This document shows positions 1-8,147 of a DNA stretch of 64,000 nucleotides, piece after piece. How positions within the stretch are numbered: position 1 is the first letter of the stretch; every line of letters starts with the position of its first letter. The position numbers and the translations under genes are program-made. The stretch is taken from contig NZ_JAPDDP010000001.1 of NCBI RefSeq assembly GCF_027587195.1, positions 1 through 64,000 on the forward strand. The letters are read 5' to 3'. Under the pieces are notes generated by a model. That model did no database searches. It saw only the letters and a program-made list of their open reading frames with translations, and was not told the DNA's origin. Source of the DNA: Solirubrobacter phytolaccae (GTDB lineage Bacteria > Actinomycetota > Thermoleophilia > Solirubrobacterales > Solirubrobacteraceae).

Positions 1-6
1 CCTTAG

Positions 7-1551
7 GCCTCCCGCGGCGACGGCGCGCCCGCGCGGCTGCTGCTCCTGCTCGGCCTCGCCGAGGCGCGGGCCGGCGACCCCGCGGCGCGTGAGCATCTCG
101 CCGCGTCCGTCGAGTCCGCGGACCCCGTCGTCGCGGCGCGGGCCGCACAGGCGCTCGCGCGGCTGCTCGTGATCAGTGGCCGGGCGCACGAGGCGGCCGC
201 CACGCTGGACCGCGGCATCGAACGGGTGCGCGGCGCCGATCCCGCGCTGGCCGCGGAGCTCGAGGACGACCTGTTCGACGGGCTCAACTACGACGAGGAG
301 CTCGCCCAGGAGCGCACGCGGCGGCTCGCGAGCGCGCAGGCGCGGCCCGCCGTGCTTGCGCACCGGGCGTTCGATCGGGCCGCGGTCGGTGCGTCCGCGA
401 GCGAGGTGCGCGAGCTGGCCGCCGCCGCGCTCGCCGACGGCTCGCTCTCCCAGCGCTCCGAGCAGCCCGCCGCGCTGTACGCGATCGAGGCGCTGATGGC
501 GGTCGAGGCCGCCGACGAGGCGCGCGCAGCGATCGAGACGTTCGCCGATGTGGCACGGCGCACCGGCTCGCGGGTCGGCATGGGCGGGATCGCGATGGCC
601 CGCGCGCGCTGGGAGCACGAGTTCGGCAACCTGGAGGCGGCACAGGAAGCGGCCCGGGTCGCGATCGAGATCCAGATGGCGCTCTCCGGCGGCGGGGCGA
701 CGCGCTCCGTCCGCGCCTCGCTCGCGGCCTCGCTGCTCGACGCGGGCGACATCGACGAGGCCGAGCGCCTGCTCGGCGACCCGCTCCTTGCGCCGGAACC
801 ACGGGACACGCTGCTGCCGATCTGCGGCTTCAACGCGCTGCGCGGACGCATCCTGCTTGAGCGCGGCCGCCCGCGGGAAGCGCTGACGGAGCTGGAGGCG
901 CACATCGCGCTCGAGGACCGCCGCGGCTGGATCGCGTCGTTCCGCAACGCCACGCGCGTCACGATGATCACGGCGCTCGCCGAGGCCGGCCGGGTCGACG
1001 AGGCCCGGGCGCTCGCCGACGCCCAGCTCACCCGCGCGCGGGAACGGGACCTGCACGGCCACGAGGCGCGGGTGCTCGTCGCCGGTGCGCGGCTCGCGCT
1101 CGCCCGTGAAGCCGAGATCGGACTGCTCGAACAGGCGGTGGCCGCGGCGCGCCGCTCGCCCAGCCGCCTGATCCTCGCCGAGGCGCTCACGGCGTACGGC
1201 GCGACCCTGCGCCGCGCCAATCGCCGCGCCGATGCTCGCGACCCGTTGCGCGAGGCGCGCGAGCTGGCGCTGCAGACCGGCGCGAAGGCCCTCGAGAAGC
1301 ACGCCCACGACGAGCTCGTGATCGCCGGCGCGCGCCCACAGCGCGTCGCCCAGCACGGCCCCGAGGGCTTGACGCCATCCGAGCGGCGCGTCGCCGAGCT
1401 CGCCGCGCAGGGCCACCGCAACCGCGACATCGCCGAAGCGCTGTTCGTGACCGCCAAGACCGTCGAGGTGCACCTCGGCCGCGCCTACACCAAGCTCGGG
1501 ATCAGCAGCCGATCCCAGCTCGCTGATACCCTTAGGGGGTATGCAGCATGA
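7..1551 (+). CDS. LuxR-family (LAL-type) transcriptional regulator, C-terminal part
   Basis: Only the C-terminal ~514 residues lie in the window. Most of the protein is an alanine- and arginine-rich helical repeat region (TPR-like, as in MalT/LAL regulators). The last ~65 residues form a LuxR-type helix-turn-helix, with the motifs LTPSERRVAELAAQG, NRDIAEALFVTAKTVEVHL and KLGISSRSQLA. LAL proteins normally start with an AAA/Walker ATPase module, which would lie left of the window. The reading frame is coding-like from base 7, but an in-frame TAG stands at 4-6. The visible piece is therefore either a remnant cut off from its ATPase part or the result of an upstream frameshift. The first in-frame start after that stop is GTG 169, which is not convincing as a true start. 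The last 11 nt overlap the next gene. Confidence 0.8.
   Translation, partial: ASRGDGAPARLLLLLGLAEARAGDPAAREHLAASVESADPVVAARAAQALARLLVISGRAHEAAATLDRGIERVRGADPALAAELEDDLFDGLNYDEELAQERTRRLASAQARPAVLAHRAFDRAAVGASASEVRELAAAALADGSLSQRSEQPAALYAIEALMAVEAADEARAAIETFADVARRTGSRVGMGGIAMARARWEHEFGNLEAAQEAARVAIEIQMALSGGGATRSVRASLAASLLDAGDIDEAERLLGDPLLAPEPRDTLLPICGFNALRGRILLERGRPREALTELEAHIALEDRRGWIASFRNATRVTMITALAEAGRVDEARALADAQLTRARERDLHGHEARVLVAGARLALAREAEIGLLEQAVAAARRSPSRLILAEALTAYGATLRRANRRADARDPLREARELALQTGAKALEKHAHDELVIAGARPQRVAQHGPEGLTPSERRVAELAAQGHRNRDIAEALFVTAKTVEVHLGRAYTKLGISSRSQLADTLRGYAA
1526..1543. promoter_or_regulatory. CsoR-type operator-like inverted repeat
   Basis: ATACCC-TTAG-GGGGTAT is an interrupted G-tract palindrome that covers the start codon of the DUF4396 gene. 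It resembles the TACCC-N4-GGGGGTA operators bound by copper-sensing CsoR repressors, such as that of B. subtilis copZA. The resemblance is seen in the sequence; binding by CsoR is inference. Confidence 0.4.
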
Positions 1552-1990
1552 GCACCAGAACCTGAACCGCCTGGCGTTCAGCGCCACGGTGCACTGCCTG
1601 TCCGGCTGTGCCGTGGGTGAAGTGCTGGGCATGATCATCGGCACCGCCTTCGGGTGGTCCGACGGCGCGACGATCGTGCTCGCGATCGCCCTCGCGTTCC
1701 TGTTCGGCTACACGTTCACGAGCATCCCGCTGCTGCGCTCGGGCCTGGCGCTGTCCGCGGTCATCCCGCTCGCGCTCGCCTCGGACACGATCTCGATCGC
1801 GATCATGGAGCTGGTCGACAACGCGATCATGCTGCTGATCCCCGGCGCGATGGACGCCACGCTGTCCGACGTCGGCTTCTGGGCCGCGCTGGCGGCCGCG
1901 CTGCTGATCGCGGGCGCCGCGGCCTACCCGGTCAACCGCTGGCTGATCTCACGCGGCAAGGGCCACGCGGTCGTCCACCAGCATCACTGA
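1541..1990 (+). CDS. DUF4396 integral membrane protein
   Basis: A 149-residue protein with about four hydrophobic segments (near 35-58, 62-80, 83-105 and 118-138). It has the DUF4396 N-terminal signature in which His and two Cys sit before the first helix (TVHCLSGCAVGEVLG). The ends are His-rich (MQHEHQN at the start, HAVVHQHH at the end). No biochemical role is established for the family. The conserved HC..GC motif and terminal histidines fit metal handling, and the CsoR-like palindrome over its start points to copper, but this is inference. The start ATG overlaps the regulator upstream by 11 nt, and the 3' end overlaps the convergent decarboxylase by 7 nt. Confidence 0.8.
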   Translation: MQHEHQNLNRLAFSATVHCLSGCAVGEVLGMIIGTAFGWSDGATIVLAIALAFLFGYTFTSIPLLRSGLALSAVIPLALASDTISIAIMELVDNAIMLLIPGAMDATLSDVGFWAALAAALLIAGAAAYPVNRWLISRGKGHAVVHQHH

Positions 1991-3456
1991 ACGACCATCA
2001 CGTGGATGGTCGCGAAGTCGGGGTCGCTCGCGCCGTGCAGGCGCGCGCCGACCGCCTTCAGCGACCGCAGGTAGGCGATCACGTCGTCCGTGATCCGCTC
2101 GCCCGGCAGCAGCACGGGGATGCCGGGCGGGTAGCCCGCGATCGCCTCGGCGCTCACGCGGCCGATCGAGTCGTCGACCGCGACCACTTCTGAAGCCCCC
2201 AGGAAGGCCTCGCGCGGCGCGACCACGACCTCGTTCTCGAACGTCCCGGTCGCGAGCGTGACCTCCTCGGTCTCGCCCGGCCGCTCCATCCGCTTGGCGA
2301 TCCACGTCAGATCGTGGATGAAGCGCTCGAGCTCGCGCGGCGGCTCGTCCAGGCCGAGCACGAGCACGATCGTCGCCTGCGTGGCGAGCTCCACCTGCGT
2401 GTCGAAGTTCGAGCGCAGCGCGGCGGCCATCTCGTAGCCCGTCGCGCCCGTCCCGCGCACGTCGATCACGATCCGCAGCGGGTCGCGGCCCGCCACGCCG
2501 GGCCGGCCGATCTGCTCGTCGCCGACCACGCGGCAGCCGGGGATCTCGTCGATCGCCGCGCACGTGCGCCGCGAGGCCGCGATCGTCCCGCTCAAGAGCG
2601 CCTCGCCGTGCAGCACGAGCTGGCGCCGCGCACCGTCCAACGACGCCATCAGCAGCGACGAGGGCGACGTGGAGCGCACGAGCCGCAACGTCCGCGCGAC
2701 CGCCTCAGGATCGATGCGCCCCGAGTCGCTCACGTGCAGCAGCGCCGACTGCGTCAAGGACCCGGCGATCTTGTGCACGGACGTGAGCATCGCGTCGGCG
2801 CCCTGCGTGAGCGCGCTCGGCGGCAGCTCCTCGTGGAAGCCGAGGTGCGGGCCCCAGGACTGGTCGACCACCAGCGGCACGCCCGCCGCGTGCGCGACCT
2901 CCGCGCAGCCCGCGACGTCCGCCGCCATCCCGTAGTAGGTGGGGGAGACGATGAACACGGCGCGCGCTTCGGGCGTCGCCTCCAGCGCGGCCCGCACCGA
3001 CTCGGGCGTGACGCCGTGCGCCATCCCGAGCACCGGCTCGTACTCGGGCGCGACCCACGTCGGCAGCCCACCACTCAAGACGAGCCCGTCGACCACGGAC
3101 GCATGGGCGTTGCGCTGCACGACGACCGGCGCGTTCAACGGCGCCAACGCCAGGCACAGCGCGTGGTTGCCCTGCGTCGCGCCGTTGGTCAGGAACCACG
3201 AGCGCGCGGCGCCGTACGCCTCGGCGGCGAGCTGCTCGGCACGCTCGTACGGCGTCGGCGACGGTCCGAGGTCCACGCCGTGGATGTCCTGCGGGATGTC
3301 CAGGCGGTGCGTCTGCCAGCCGAACGCGGTTCGCACGCCCAGGTCGGCGGCGTTGCCGGCCTTGTGACCGGGCACGTGGAAGCGGGTCGAGCCGCGGAAG
3401 CCGTACGCGACGACGGCGTCGAGATAGGGCGCGGTTGGCTGGTCGGGGGAAGCCAT
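1984..3456 (-). CDS. Orn/Lys/Arg decarboxylase family protein (PLP fold type I)
   Basis: A 490-residue PLP enzyme of the short ornithine/lysine/arginine decarboxylase family found in Gram-positives. The N-terminal substrate-side motif is RFHVPGHKAG (residues 25-34). The cofactor region has Asp198 and His204 in VVDQSWGPH, and the Schiff-base lysine is probably Lys229 in TSVHKIAGS. A smaller C-terminal domain follows from about residue 370. The expected reaction is decarboxylation of a basic amino acid to a diamine or agmatine in the cytosol; the substrate cannot be read from sequence. The start ATG 3456 was chosen because family similarity begins there, although the frame stays open upstream. 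It is divergent from the hydrolase gene with a gap of only 28 nt. The product could feed the amine oxidase and aminotransferase genes at 5.0-8.1 kb. Confidence 0.85.
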   Translation of the reverse strand: MASPDQPTAPYLDAVVAYGFRGSTRFHVPGHKAGNAADLGVRTAFGWQTHRLDIPQDIHGVDLGPSPTPYERAEQLAAEAYGAARSWFLTNGATQGNHALCLALAPLNAPVVVQRNAHASVVDGLVLSGGLPTWVAPEYEPVLGMAHGVTPESVRAALEATPEARAVFIVSPTYYGMAADVAGCAEVAHAAGVPLVVDQSWGPHLGFHEELPPSALTQGADAMLTSVHKIAGSLTQSALLHVSDSGRIDPEAVARTLRLVRSTSPSSLLMASLDGARRQLVLHGEALLSGTIAASRRTCAAIDEIPGCRVVGDEQIGRPGVAGRDPLRIVIDVRGTGATGYEMAAALRSNFDTQVELATQATIVLVLGLDEPPRELERFIHDLTWIAKRMERPGETEEVTLATGTFENEVVVAPREAFLGASEVVAVDDSIGRVSAEAIAGYPPGIPVLLPGERITDDVIAYLRSLKAVGARLHGASDPDFATIHVMVVQ

Positions 3457-3484
3457 GGCGGCGTCAGCATGGCACGATGGGCGG

Positions 3485-4210
3485 GTGGTCGTCACCCGTG
3501 AATACGTCGATATCCCCGTCGGCGAGCGCTCCATGCGCACCTTCGTCACCGCTCCCAAAGCCGAAGGCGCCTGGCCGGGCGTCGTCTTCTACACCGACAT
3601 CTTCCAGCTGACGGAGAGCTCGCTGCGGTGGGCGGTGCGCCTCGCCGGCTACGGCTTCCATGTCGCCGTGCCCGAGATCTACCACCGCGTGGAGCCACCG
3701 GACACCGTCCTCGGCTTCGACGACGCGGGCAAGGCGCGCGGCCAGGCCGACGCCGAGTCGATCACCACCGCCGAGTTCGACGAGGACATCGCGGCGGCGA
3801 TCGACCATCTGAGCGCCCGCGGCGAGCCCGTCGGCGCCTCCGGCCACTGCACCGGCGGCCATCTCGGCTTCCGCGCCGCGTTCGACGCACGCGTGACGGG
3901 CACCGCGCTCTGGTACCCGACCGGCCTGCATGACGGCAAGCTCGGCAAGGACACCTCGGACGCGCTCCAGCGCGCGGGGGAGATCCAGGGCGAGCTGATG
4001 GTGATCTTCGGTACGCGCGACCCGCACACGCCGCAGCGTGGCCGCGACGCCGTCAGCTTCGGCCTGAACGCGGCGGGCACGAAGTACGAGTGGCACGAGT
4101 ACGACGCCGAGCACGCCTTCGGGCGCGACGTCGGCCCGCGTTTCGACCCCGAGGCGACCGACCGCGCGTTCGCCGAGACCGTCTCGTTCTTCCGGAGGGT
4201 GCTGCGATGA
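3485..4210 (+). CDS. dienelactone hydrolase family protein
   Basis: A 241-residue alpha/beta hydrolase of the dienelactone hydrolase group. The nucleophile is a cysteine (Cys122 in GASGHCTGGH), as in true dienelactone hydrolases, with Asp179 (FGTRDPH) and His210 (DAEHAFG) completing the triad. GTG 3485 was preferred over ATG 3455, because the upstream ATG would overlap the divergent decarboxylase start and adds ten residues not typical of the family. It ends in an ATGA overlap with the glutathione transferase gene, so the two are translationally coupled. The pairing suggests handling of lactones or electrophiles from aromatic breakdown, though the substrate is not known. Confidence 0.82.
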   Translation: MVVTREYVDIPVGERSMRTFVTAPKAEGAWPGVVFYTDIFQLTESSLRWAVRLAGYGFHVAVPEIYHRVEPPDTVLGFDDAGKARGQADAESITTAEFDEDIAAAIDHLSARGEPVGASGHCTGGHLGFRAAFDARVTGTALWYPTGLHDGKLGKDTSDALQRAGEIQGELMVIFGTRDPHTPQRGRDAVSFGLNAAGTKYEWHEYDAEHAFGRDVGPRFDPEATDRAFAETVSFFRRVLR

Positions 4211-4827
4211 GGCTCTACGACCACCCGGCCTCCGCCAACTGCCTGAAGGCGCGGCTCGCGCTCGCGCAGCTGGGCTACGACTACGAGCGCGTGCACGTCG
4301 ACATCTTCGACCGCGAGCGGCCCGGCCAGCTGAGCCGCAACCCGACCAAGCTCGTGCCCGTGCTGGAGATCGAGGACGGCGAGTTCCTGGCCGAGTCCGG
4401 CGCGATCCTGCTCTACCTCGCCGAGGGCACGCCGCTGCTGCCCGAGCCCGGCCTGGCCCGCGCCCGCGTGCACCAGTGGCTGTTCTTCGAGCAGAACCAG
4501 ATCGAGCCGGGCCTCGCGGTCGCGCGCTTCATGGCGCTGCGCGGGCTCGTCAACGACAATCCGCAGATCTACGCGAACCGGCTCTCACAGGGCCGGCGCG
4601 CCCTGAGCGCGCTCGCCCGTGGCCTGGCGGACGGCGGCCCGTTCATCGCCGGCGAGCAGTACTCCGTCGCCGACATCGCGCTCTACGCCTACGTGCACTG
4701 CGCGGGCGAGGCGGGCGTGGACCCGCGCGAGGACGCGGTCATCGCGGGCTGGCTGGACCGCGTGGAGGCGACGGCGGACTTCGTCAACGACCTCGAGCCG
4801 ATGCCCGAGCCGAAGAAGCGGCGCTAA
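4207..4827 (+). CDS. glutathione S-transferase family protein
   Basis: A 206-residue cytosolic GST-like protein. The thioredoxin-fold domain covers residues 1-78, with an N-terminal SANC motif (residues 9-12), the cis-Pro turn in TKLVPVLEI and the glutathione-gamma-Glu site ESGAILLYLAEG. The all-helical domain includes the N-capping region FIAGEQYSVADIALYAYVH. It is the second gene of an operon with the dienelactone hydrolase (ATGA overlap). Many actinobacteria lack glutathione, so the physiological thiol may differ or the fold may serve another role. Confidence 0.85.
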   Translation: MRLYDHPASANCLKARLALAQLGYDYERVHVDIFDRERPGQLSRNPTKLVPVLEIEDGEFLAESGAILLYLAEGTPLLPEPGLARARVHQWLFFEQNQIEPGLAVARFMALRGLVNDNPQIYANRLSQGRRALSALARGLADGGPFIAGEQYSVADIALYAYVHCAGEAGVDPREDAVIAGWLDRVEATADFVNDLEPMPEPKKRR

Positions 4828-4955
4828 CGGCTGCGGAGGAGGCGGCTCAGCCAGCCCGCGCGGCGTGGCGCGGGCGTGTACGCCGGCACGAACGGGGCGG
4901 GCGCGCTCGCGACGCTCTCGAACCAGATGGCCTCGTCGACCTTGGCTTGACTCAT
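4824..4955 (-). CDS. small hypothetical protein (43 aa)
   Basis: A short reading frame with GC in nearly every third codon position, encoding MSQAKVDEAIWFESVA, then a Pro/Ala linker, and a basic tail WLSRLLRSR. There is no Shine-Dalgarno site. A TACCGT -10-like box lies exactly 7 nt before the ATG (complement of 4963-4968), the same layout as at several other starts here, so a leaderless transcript is likely. It overlaps the end of the GST gene by 4 nt in antisense. The family is not recognised. Codon use and promoter position are the only support. Confidence 0.5.
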   Translation of the reverse strand: MSQAKVDEAIWFESVASAPAPFVPAYTPAPRRAGWLSRLLRSR

Positions 4956-4962
4956 GCGACCT

Positions 4963-4968
4963 ACGGTA
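4963..4968 (-). promoter_or_regulatory. candidate -10 box (TACCGT) for the 43-aa gene
   Basis: TACCGT on the minus strand ends 7 nt before the ATG at 4955, a spacing that would place transcription start on the start codon. It lies inside the short palindrome CCTACGGTAGG. Confidence 0.4.
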
Positions 4969-5002
4969 GGCGGATGTCCGGCGCGCCCACCTATCCGAGC
5001 GG

Positions 5003-6865
5003 TCAGTGTTCGCAGTGCGACGGGGTCGGAGGAACGTCCAGCGCCGGGTTGCGGTCGAAGAACCCGAACGGCTTGAGCCAGAACGAGACGGTGTCCACGG
5101 GCATGATCGGCCAGTCCTCCATGCGCGTGATGTGGTGGATGCCGAACACGTACCAGAGCACCACGTCGGCGTCCGCGATCGGGCGGTCGGCGTCCGTCCA
5201 GGTCGGCAGGCCCTCATCCTCCGTTCGGGACTGGTTCGGGAACGGGCCGCACGGCCAGCGCTCCTCGCGGTCGTAGGGCGTGACCCAGAGCGTGTGGCGC
5301 AGCGCGCCCGCGTCGCGCAGGACGGGCGAGTCGTTGGGCAGCAGATGGGGGAGGGCGGCGCCGGGCACGAGCTTGTACGCCGTCGGCTCGCCGATGTGGT
5401 TGCGGGTCGCGCCGGTGACCTTCCACGCGCGCTGCGTGTCCCAGCAGTAGTCCTGGCGACCCTCCTGCTCGGTCGCGAGCGGGATCGAGCGCTGGGTGAT
5501 CCCCAGGCCGTGGGGGTCGGCTTCGCTGTAGCCGCCCGGCCAGGTCTCGACCATGTGCACGGTGTTGCCTTCGGCGCCGTCGATGTCGAGGTCCAGGCGC
5601 GCGATCAGGAAGTGCTGGTGGTACGGCGCGTAGGTGCGCGTGTCGACCATCGTGCCGTGCACGGCCGGCTCGCCGTCGGGGAGGTGGCCGACGACCATGA
5701 TCCCGGTCGCGCGCACGTGGCACTCGATCGAGCCGTCCTGATAGAGGCGCCAGTAGACGAGGTACTCGTAGTTGGCGACCGTGACGTGGATGCTGATCAC
5801 GAGCCGGCGTGATCGTCTGACCTCCGCGCCGTGCTGATGGTCCACGTGCTTCCACAGCACGCCGTCGTCCTCCTCGTGGATGCAGACGGCGTTGGGAATC
5901 GTGTACGGCTCGCCCTTGGTGTCGTGCAGCGTCGCGTCGAGGTAGCGGATCTCACCCAGGCAGTCGCAGCCCAGCTCGAGCGACTGCGTCATGTAGCCGA
6001 GCCCCCACTCGCCGATGTCGTAGGCCGTGCGGCGCACGTGGTCGGGCGTCGGGTCGCGGTAGGGGACGACCATCTCGGCGAGCGAGAGCCGGTGCGCGAT
6101 CGGCCGCTGGTCGAACTGCAACGTGTGCAGGACGAGGCCCTCGCGGTGGTTGAAGCCCAGCCGCAGCGACCACTTCTGCCAGCTCAGCGCATGGCCGTCG
6201 AGCTTGAACGAGACGCCCTCGGGCTGCGTGATCTCGACCGGCTTGATGTCCGTGCGTGGCGTCATGTCCGGCACGAAGCGGGGCACGTACTCGCCCATCA
6301 CCGGCGGCCGGTCGACGACGAACGTGTCCTCGATCTCCAGCAGCTCCATCGTGTTCAGGTCGACGATGCAGTGCAGCCCGTTGACGGGGTTCGCGTACGG
6401 GTTGGCGCCGGGCGCGCTGCGGAACCAGGTGTCCGTCCAGCCGAGCCGGCGGCCCGCGTAGCGCTCCGGGACGAGGTACCCGCGGTAGCCCCAGACGTCG
6501 ATGAGGACGAGCTCCAGGTCCGTGATACCGCGCTTGGCCAGCGCCTCGACCAGCCGCGGGTCCTGCTTGAGCGCGGCGTCGCACTCGTGCCACTCGTCGG
6601 GGTGCAGGCTGGGCTGGATGCCTTCGAGCCGCTCCATCGTCGCGGTCCCGTGATCGAGCGCGACGATCGCGCGGTACGCGTCACCGCTGTCGCGGTCCCA
6701 GCCGATGACCTCGGCCTCGCGCGGCGGCTCGGGGTCACCCTTCTCCGGCTCGCGCAGGTCGATCGACCCCAGCCGCCAGCGCTCCGTGACCCCGTGGTCG
6801 CGCCGCAGGATGTCCGCTGCGGCGCGCAGCTCGTCGGCCGATAGGGGGTCCAGCGGATGGGTCAC
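5003..6865 (-). CDS. copper-containing primary-amine oxidase
   Basis: A 620-residue copper/topaquinone amine oxidase, which oxidises primary amines to aldehyde, ammonia and hydrogen peroxide. The topaquinone precursor is Tyr366 in the consensus NYEY. Copper ligands are His416 and His418 (YHQHF) and probably His578 in GIHHITRMEDWPIMP. The catalytic base is Asp283 in AYDIGEWGLG. No signal peptide is present. GTG 6865 is chosen as the start because it overlaps the stop of the aminotransferase (GTGA), giving a coupled operon. The neighbouring class III aminotransferase, PucR regulator and decarboxylase suggest breakdown of diamines or aromatic amines. Confidence 0.93.
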   Translation of the reverse strand: MTHPLDPLSADELRAAADILRRDHGVTERWRLGSIDLREPEKGDPEPPREAEVIGWDRDSGDAYRAIVALDHGTATMERLEGIQPSLHPDEWHECDAALKQDPRLVEALAKRGITDLELVLIDVWGYRGYLVPERYAGRRLGWTDTWFRSAPGANPYANPVNGLHCIVDLNTMELLEIEDTFVVDRPPVMGEYVPRFVPDMTPRTDIKPVEITQPEGVSFKLDGHALSWQKWSLRLGFNHREGLVLHTLQFDQRPIAHRLSLAEMVVPYRDPTPDHVRRTAYDIGEWGLGYMTQSLELGCDCLGEIRYLDATLHDTKGEPYTIPNAVCIHEEDDGVLWKHVDHQHGAEVRRSRRLVISIHVTVANYEYLVYWRLYQDGSIECHVRATGIMVVGHLPDGEPAVHGTMVDTRTYAPYHQHFLIARLDLDIDGAEGNTVHMVETWPGGYSEADPHGLGITQRSIPLATEQEGRQDYCWDTQRAWKVTGATRNHIGEPTAYKLVPGAALPHLLPNDSPVLRDAGALRHTLWVTPYDREERWPCGPFPNQSRTEDEGLPTWTDADRPIADADVVLWYVFGIHHITRMEDWPIMPVDTVSFWLKPFGFFDRNPALDVPPTPSHCEH

Positions 6866-8091
6866 CGCAAGGCGCGCTCCAGGATGTCCAGACCGCGGGC
6901 CAGCTCGTCGTCGGTGAGGGTCAGCGGCGGCAGGAGCCGGATGATATTCCCGTTCAGCCCGCACGTGAGCAGCAGCAGGCCTTCGGCGCGGGCAGCGGCC
7001 ACCGCTTGCGCTGCTCGGGCGGGGTCGGTGAGCTCGAGCGCGAGCATCGGGCCGAGCCCGCGGACCTCGCCGATCACGGGGTTGTCGATCGCCTCGAGGG
7101 CAGCGCGCATGCGCTTGCCGAGTCGCTCGCTCTGGGGCCGCAGCTTGACGACCTCGTCGAGCACGACGTTCGCCGCCGCGCACGAGACCGGGTTGCCGCC
7201 GAACGTCCCGCCGAGCCCGCCCGGGCCGACCGCGTCCATCAGCTCCGCGCGGCCGGTGACCGCGGAGAGCGGCAGCCCGCCGCCGAGCGACTTGCCGGAG
7301 ACGAGCAGGTCGGGCTGCGCGTCGTAGTGCTCGATCGCCCACACCGGGCCGGTGCGGCCGACGCCCGCCTGGACCTCGTCGTCGATCCAGAGGATGCCGT
7401 GGCGGTCGCAGATCTCGCGCAGCCGGCGCGGAAAGTCGTCCGGGAGCGGGATGAAGCCGCCCTCGCCCTGGACGGGCTCGATGATCACGGCCGCGACCGA
7501 CTGCGGGTCGACGTGGGCCTTGAAGAGGTCCTCGAGCGCCTGGATCGCGTCGTCGGAGGAGATGCCGGCGTACGGGTACGGCGCGGCGGTGCGGTAGATC
7601 TCGGGCGCGAACGGGCCGAACCCGGCCTTGTACGGCTTGACCTTGCTCGTCAGGGACATCGTCAGCAGCGTGCGGCCGTGGAAGCCGCGGTCGAACGTGA
7701 CGATCGCGGGGCGGCCGGTCGCGGCGCGGGCGATCTTGACGGCGTTCTCGACGGCCTCGGCGCCCGAGTTGAGCAGGATGGACTTCTGGTCTTCGCCGCG
7801 GCAGGGGGAGAGCTCCCCGAGCTTGCGGCACACGTCCACGTAGGGCTCGTAGGCCGCGACCATGAAGCACTGGTGCAGGTACTGGTCGACCTGCGCGTGG
7901 ATCGCCTCAACGACCGCCTCCGGGTTGTGGCCGAGGTTCTGGCAGCCGATCCCGCCCGCGAAGTCCAGGTACTCGACGCCGTCGGCGCCGGTGATCGTCG
8001 CGCCCTTGGCGGCGACGGCCTCGATCGCGGGGGCGCTGACGCCGCGCGCGACCCAGCGCTCGCGGGTGGAGGAGATCTGGGTTGCGCTCAT
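6862..8091 (-). CDS. class III aminotransferase, 4-aminobutyrate transaminase-like
   Basis: A 409-residue fold-type I PLP aminotransferase. It shows the phosphate-binding stretch NSGAEAVENAVKIAR, the Asp238 that contacts the pyridine nitrogen (WIDDEVQAG), and the cofactor lysine Lys267 (VSGKSLGGG). The overall pattern is that of GabT-type omega-amino acid:2-oxoglutarate transaminases. ATG 8091 is used because GGAGG lies upstream in the region before it; an earlier in-frame start would add a non-conserved extension. It is the first gene of the operon with the amine oxidase and diverges from the PucR gene across 56 nt. The expected substrates are omega-amines or amino acids from amine catabolism. 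Confidence 0.88.
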   Translation of the reverse strand: MSATQISSTRERWVARGVSAPAIEAVAAKGATITGADGVEYLDFAGGIGCQNLGHNPEAVVEAIHAQVDQYLHQCFMVAAYEPYVDVCRKLGELSPCRGEDQKSILLNSGAEAVENAVKIARAATGRPAIVTFDRGFHGRTLLTMSLTSKVKPYKAGFGPFAPEIYRTAAPYPYAGISSDDAIQALEDLFKAHVDPQSVAAVIIEPVQGEGGFIPLPDDFPRRLREICDRHGILWIDDEVQAGVGRTGPVWAIEHYDAQPDLLVSGKSLGGGLPLSAVTGRAELMDAVGPGGLGGTFGGNPVSCAAANVVLDEVVKLRPQSERLGKRMRAALEAIDNPVIGEVRGLGPMLALELTDPARAAQAVAAARAEGLLLLTCGLNGNIIRLLPPLTLTDDELARGLDILERALR

Positions 8092-8125
8092 GGCCGCAGT
8101 GTCCTCCTCACCCGCGCGGACACTA

Positions 8126-8140
8126 TTGTGCAAGTCACAA
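8126..8140. promoter_or_regulatory. inverted repeat in divergent aminotransferase/pucR promoter region
   Basis: TTGTG-CAAGT-CACAA is a perfect 5-bp-arm inverted repeat in the 56-nt region between the divergent aminotransferase and PucR genes. Its position makes it the natural candidate for the PucR binding site controlling both directions. Confidence 0.4.
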
Positions 8141-8147
8141 AGCTGCG

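Noticed and set aside
4974-5276. Plus-strand frame starting at 4974, 6 nt after a TACGGT box
   Set aside because: It is antisense to the conserved C-terminus of the amine oxidase and its sequence has no coding character. The box is better explained as part of the palindrome serving the 43-aa gene.
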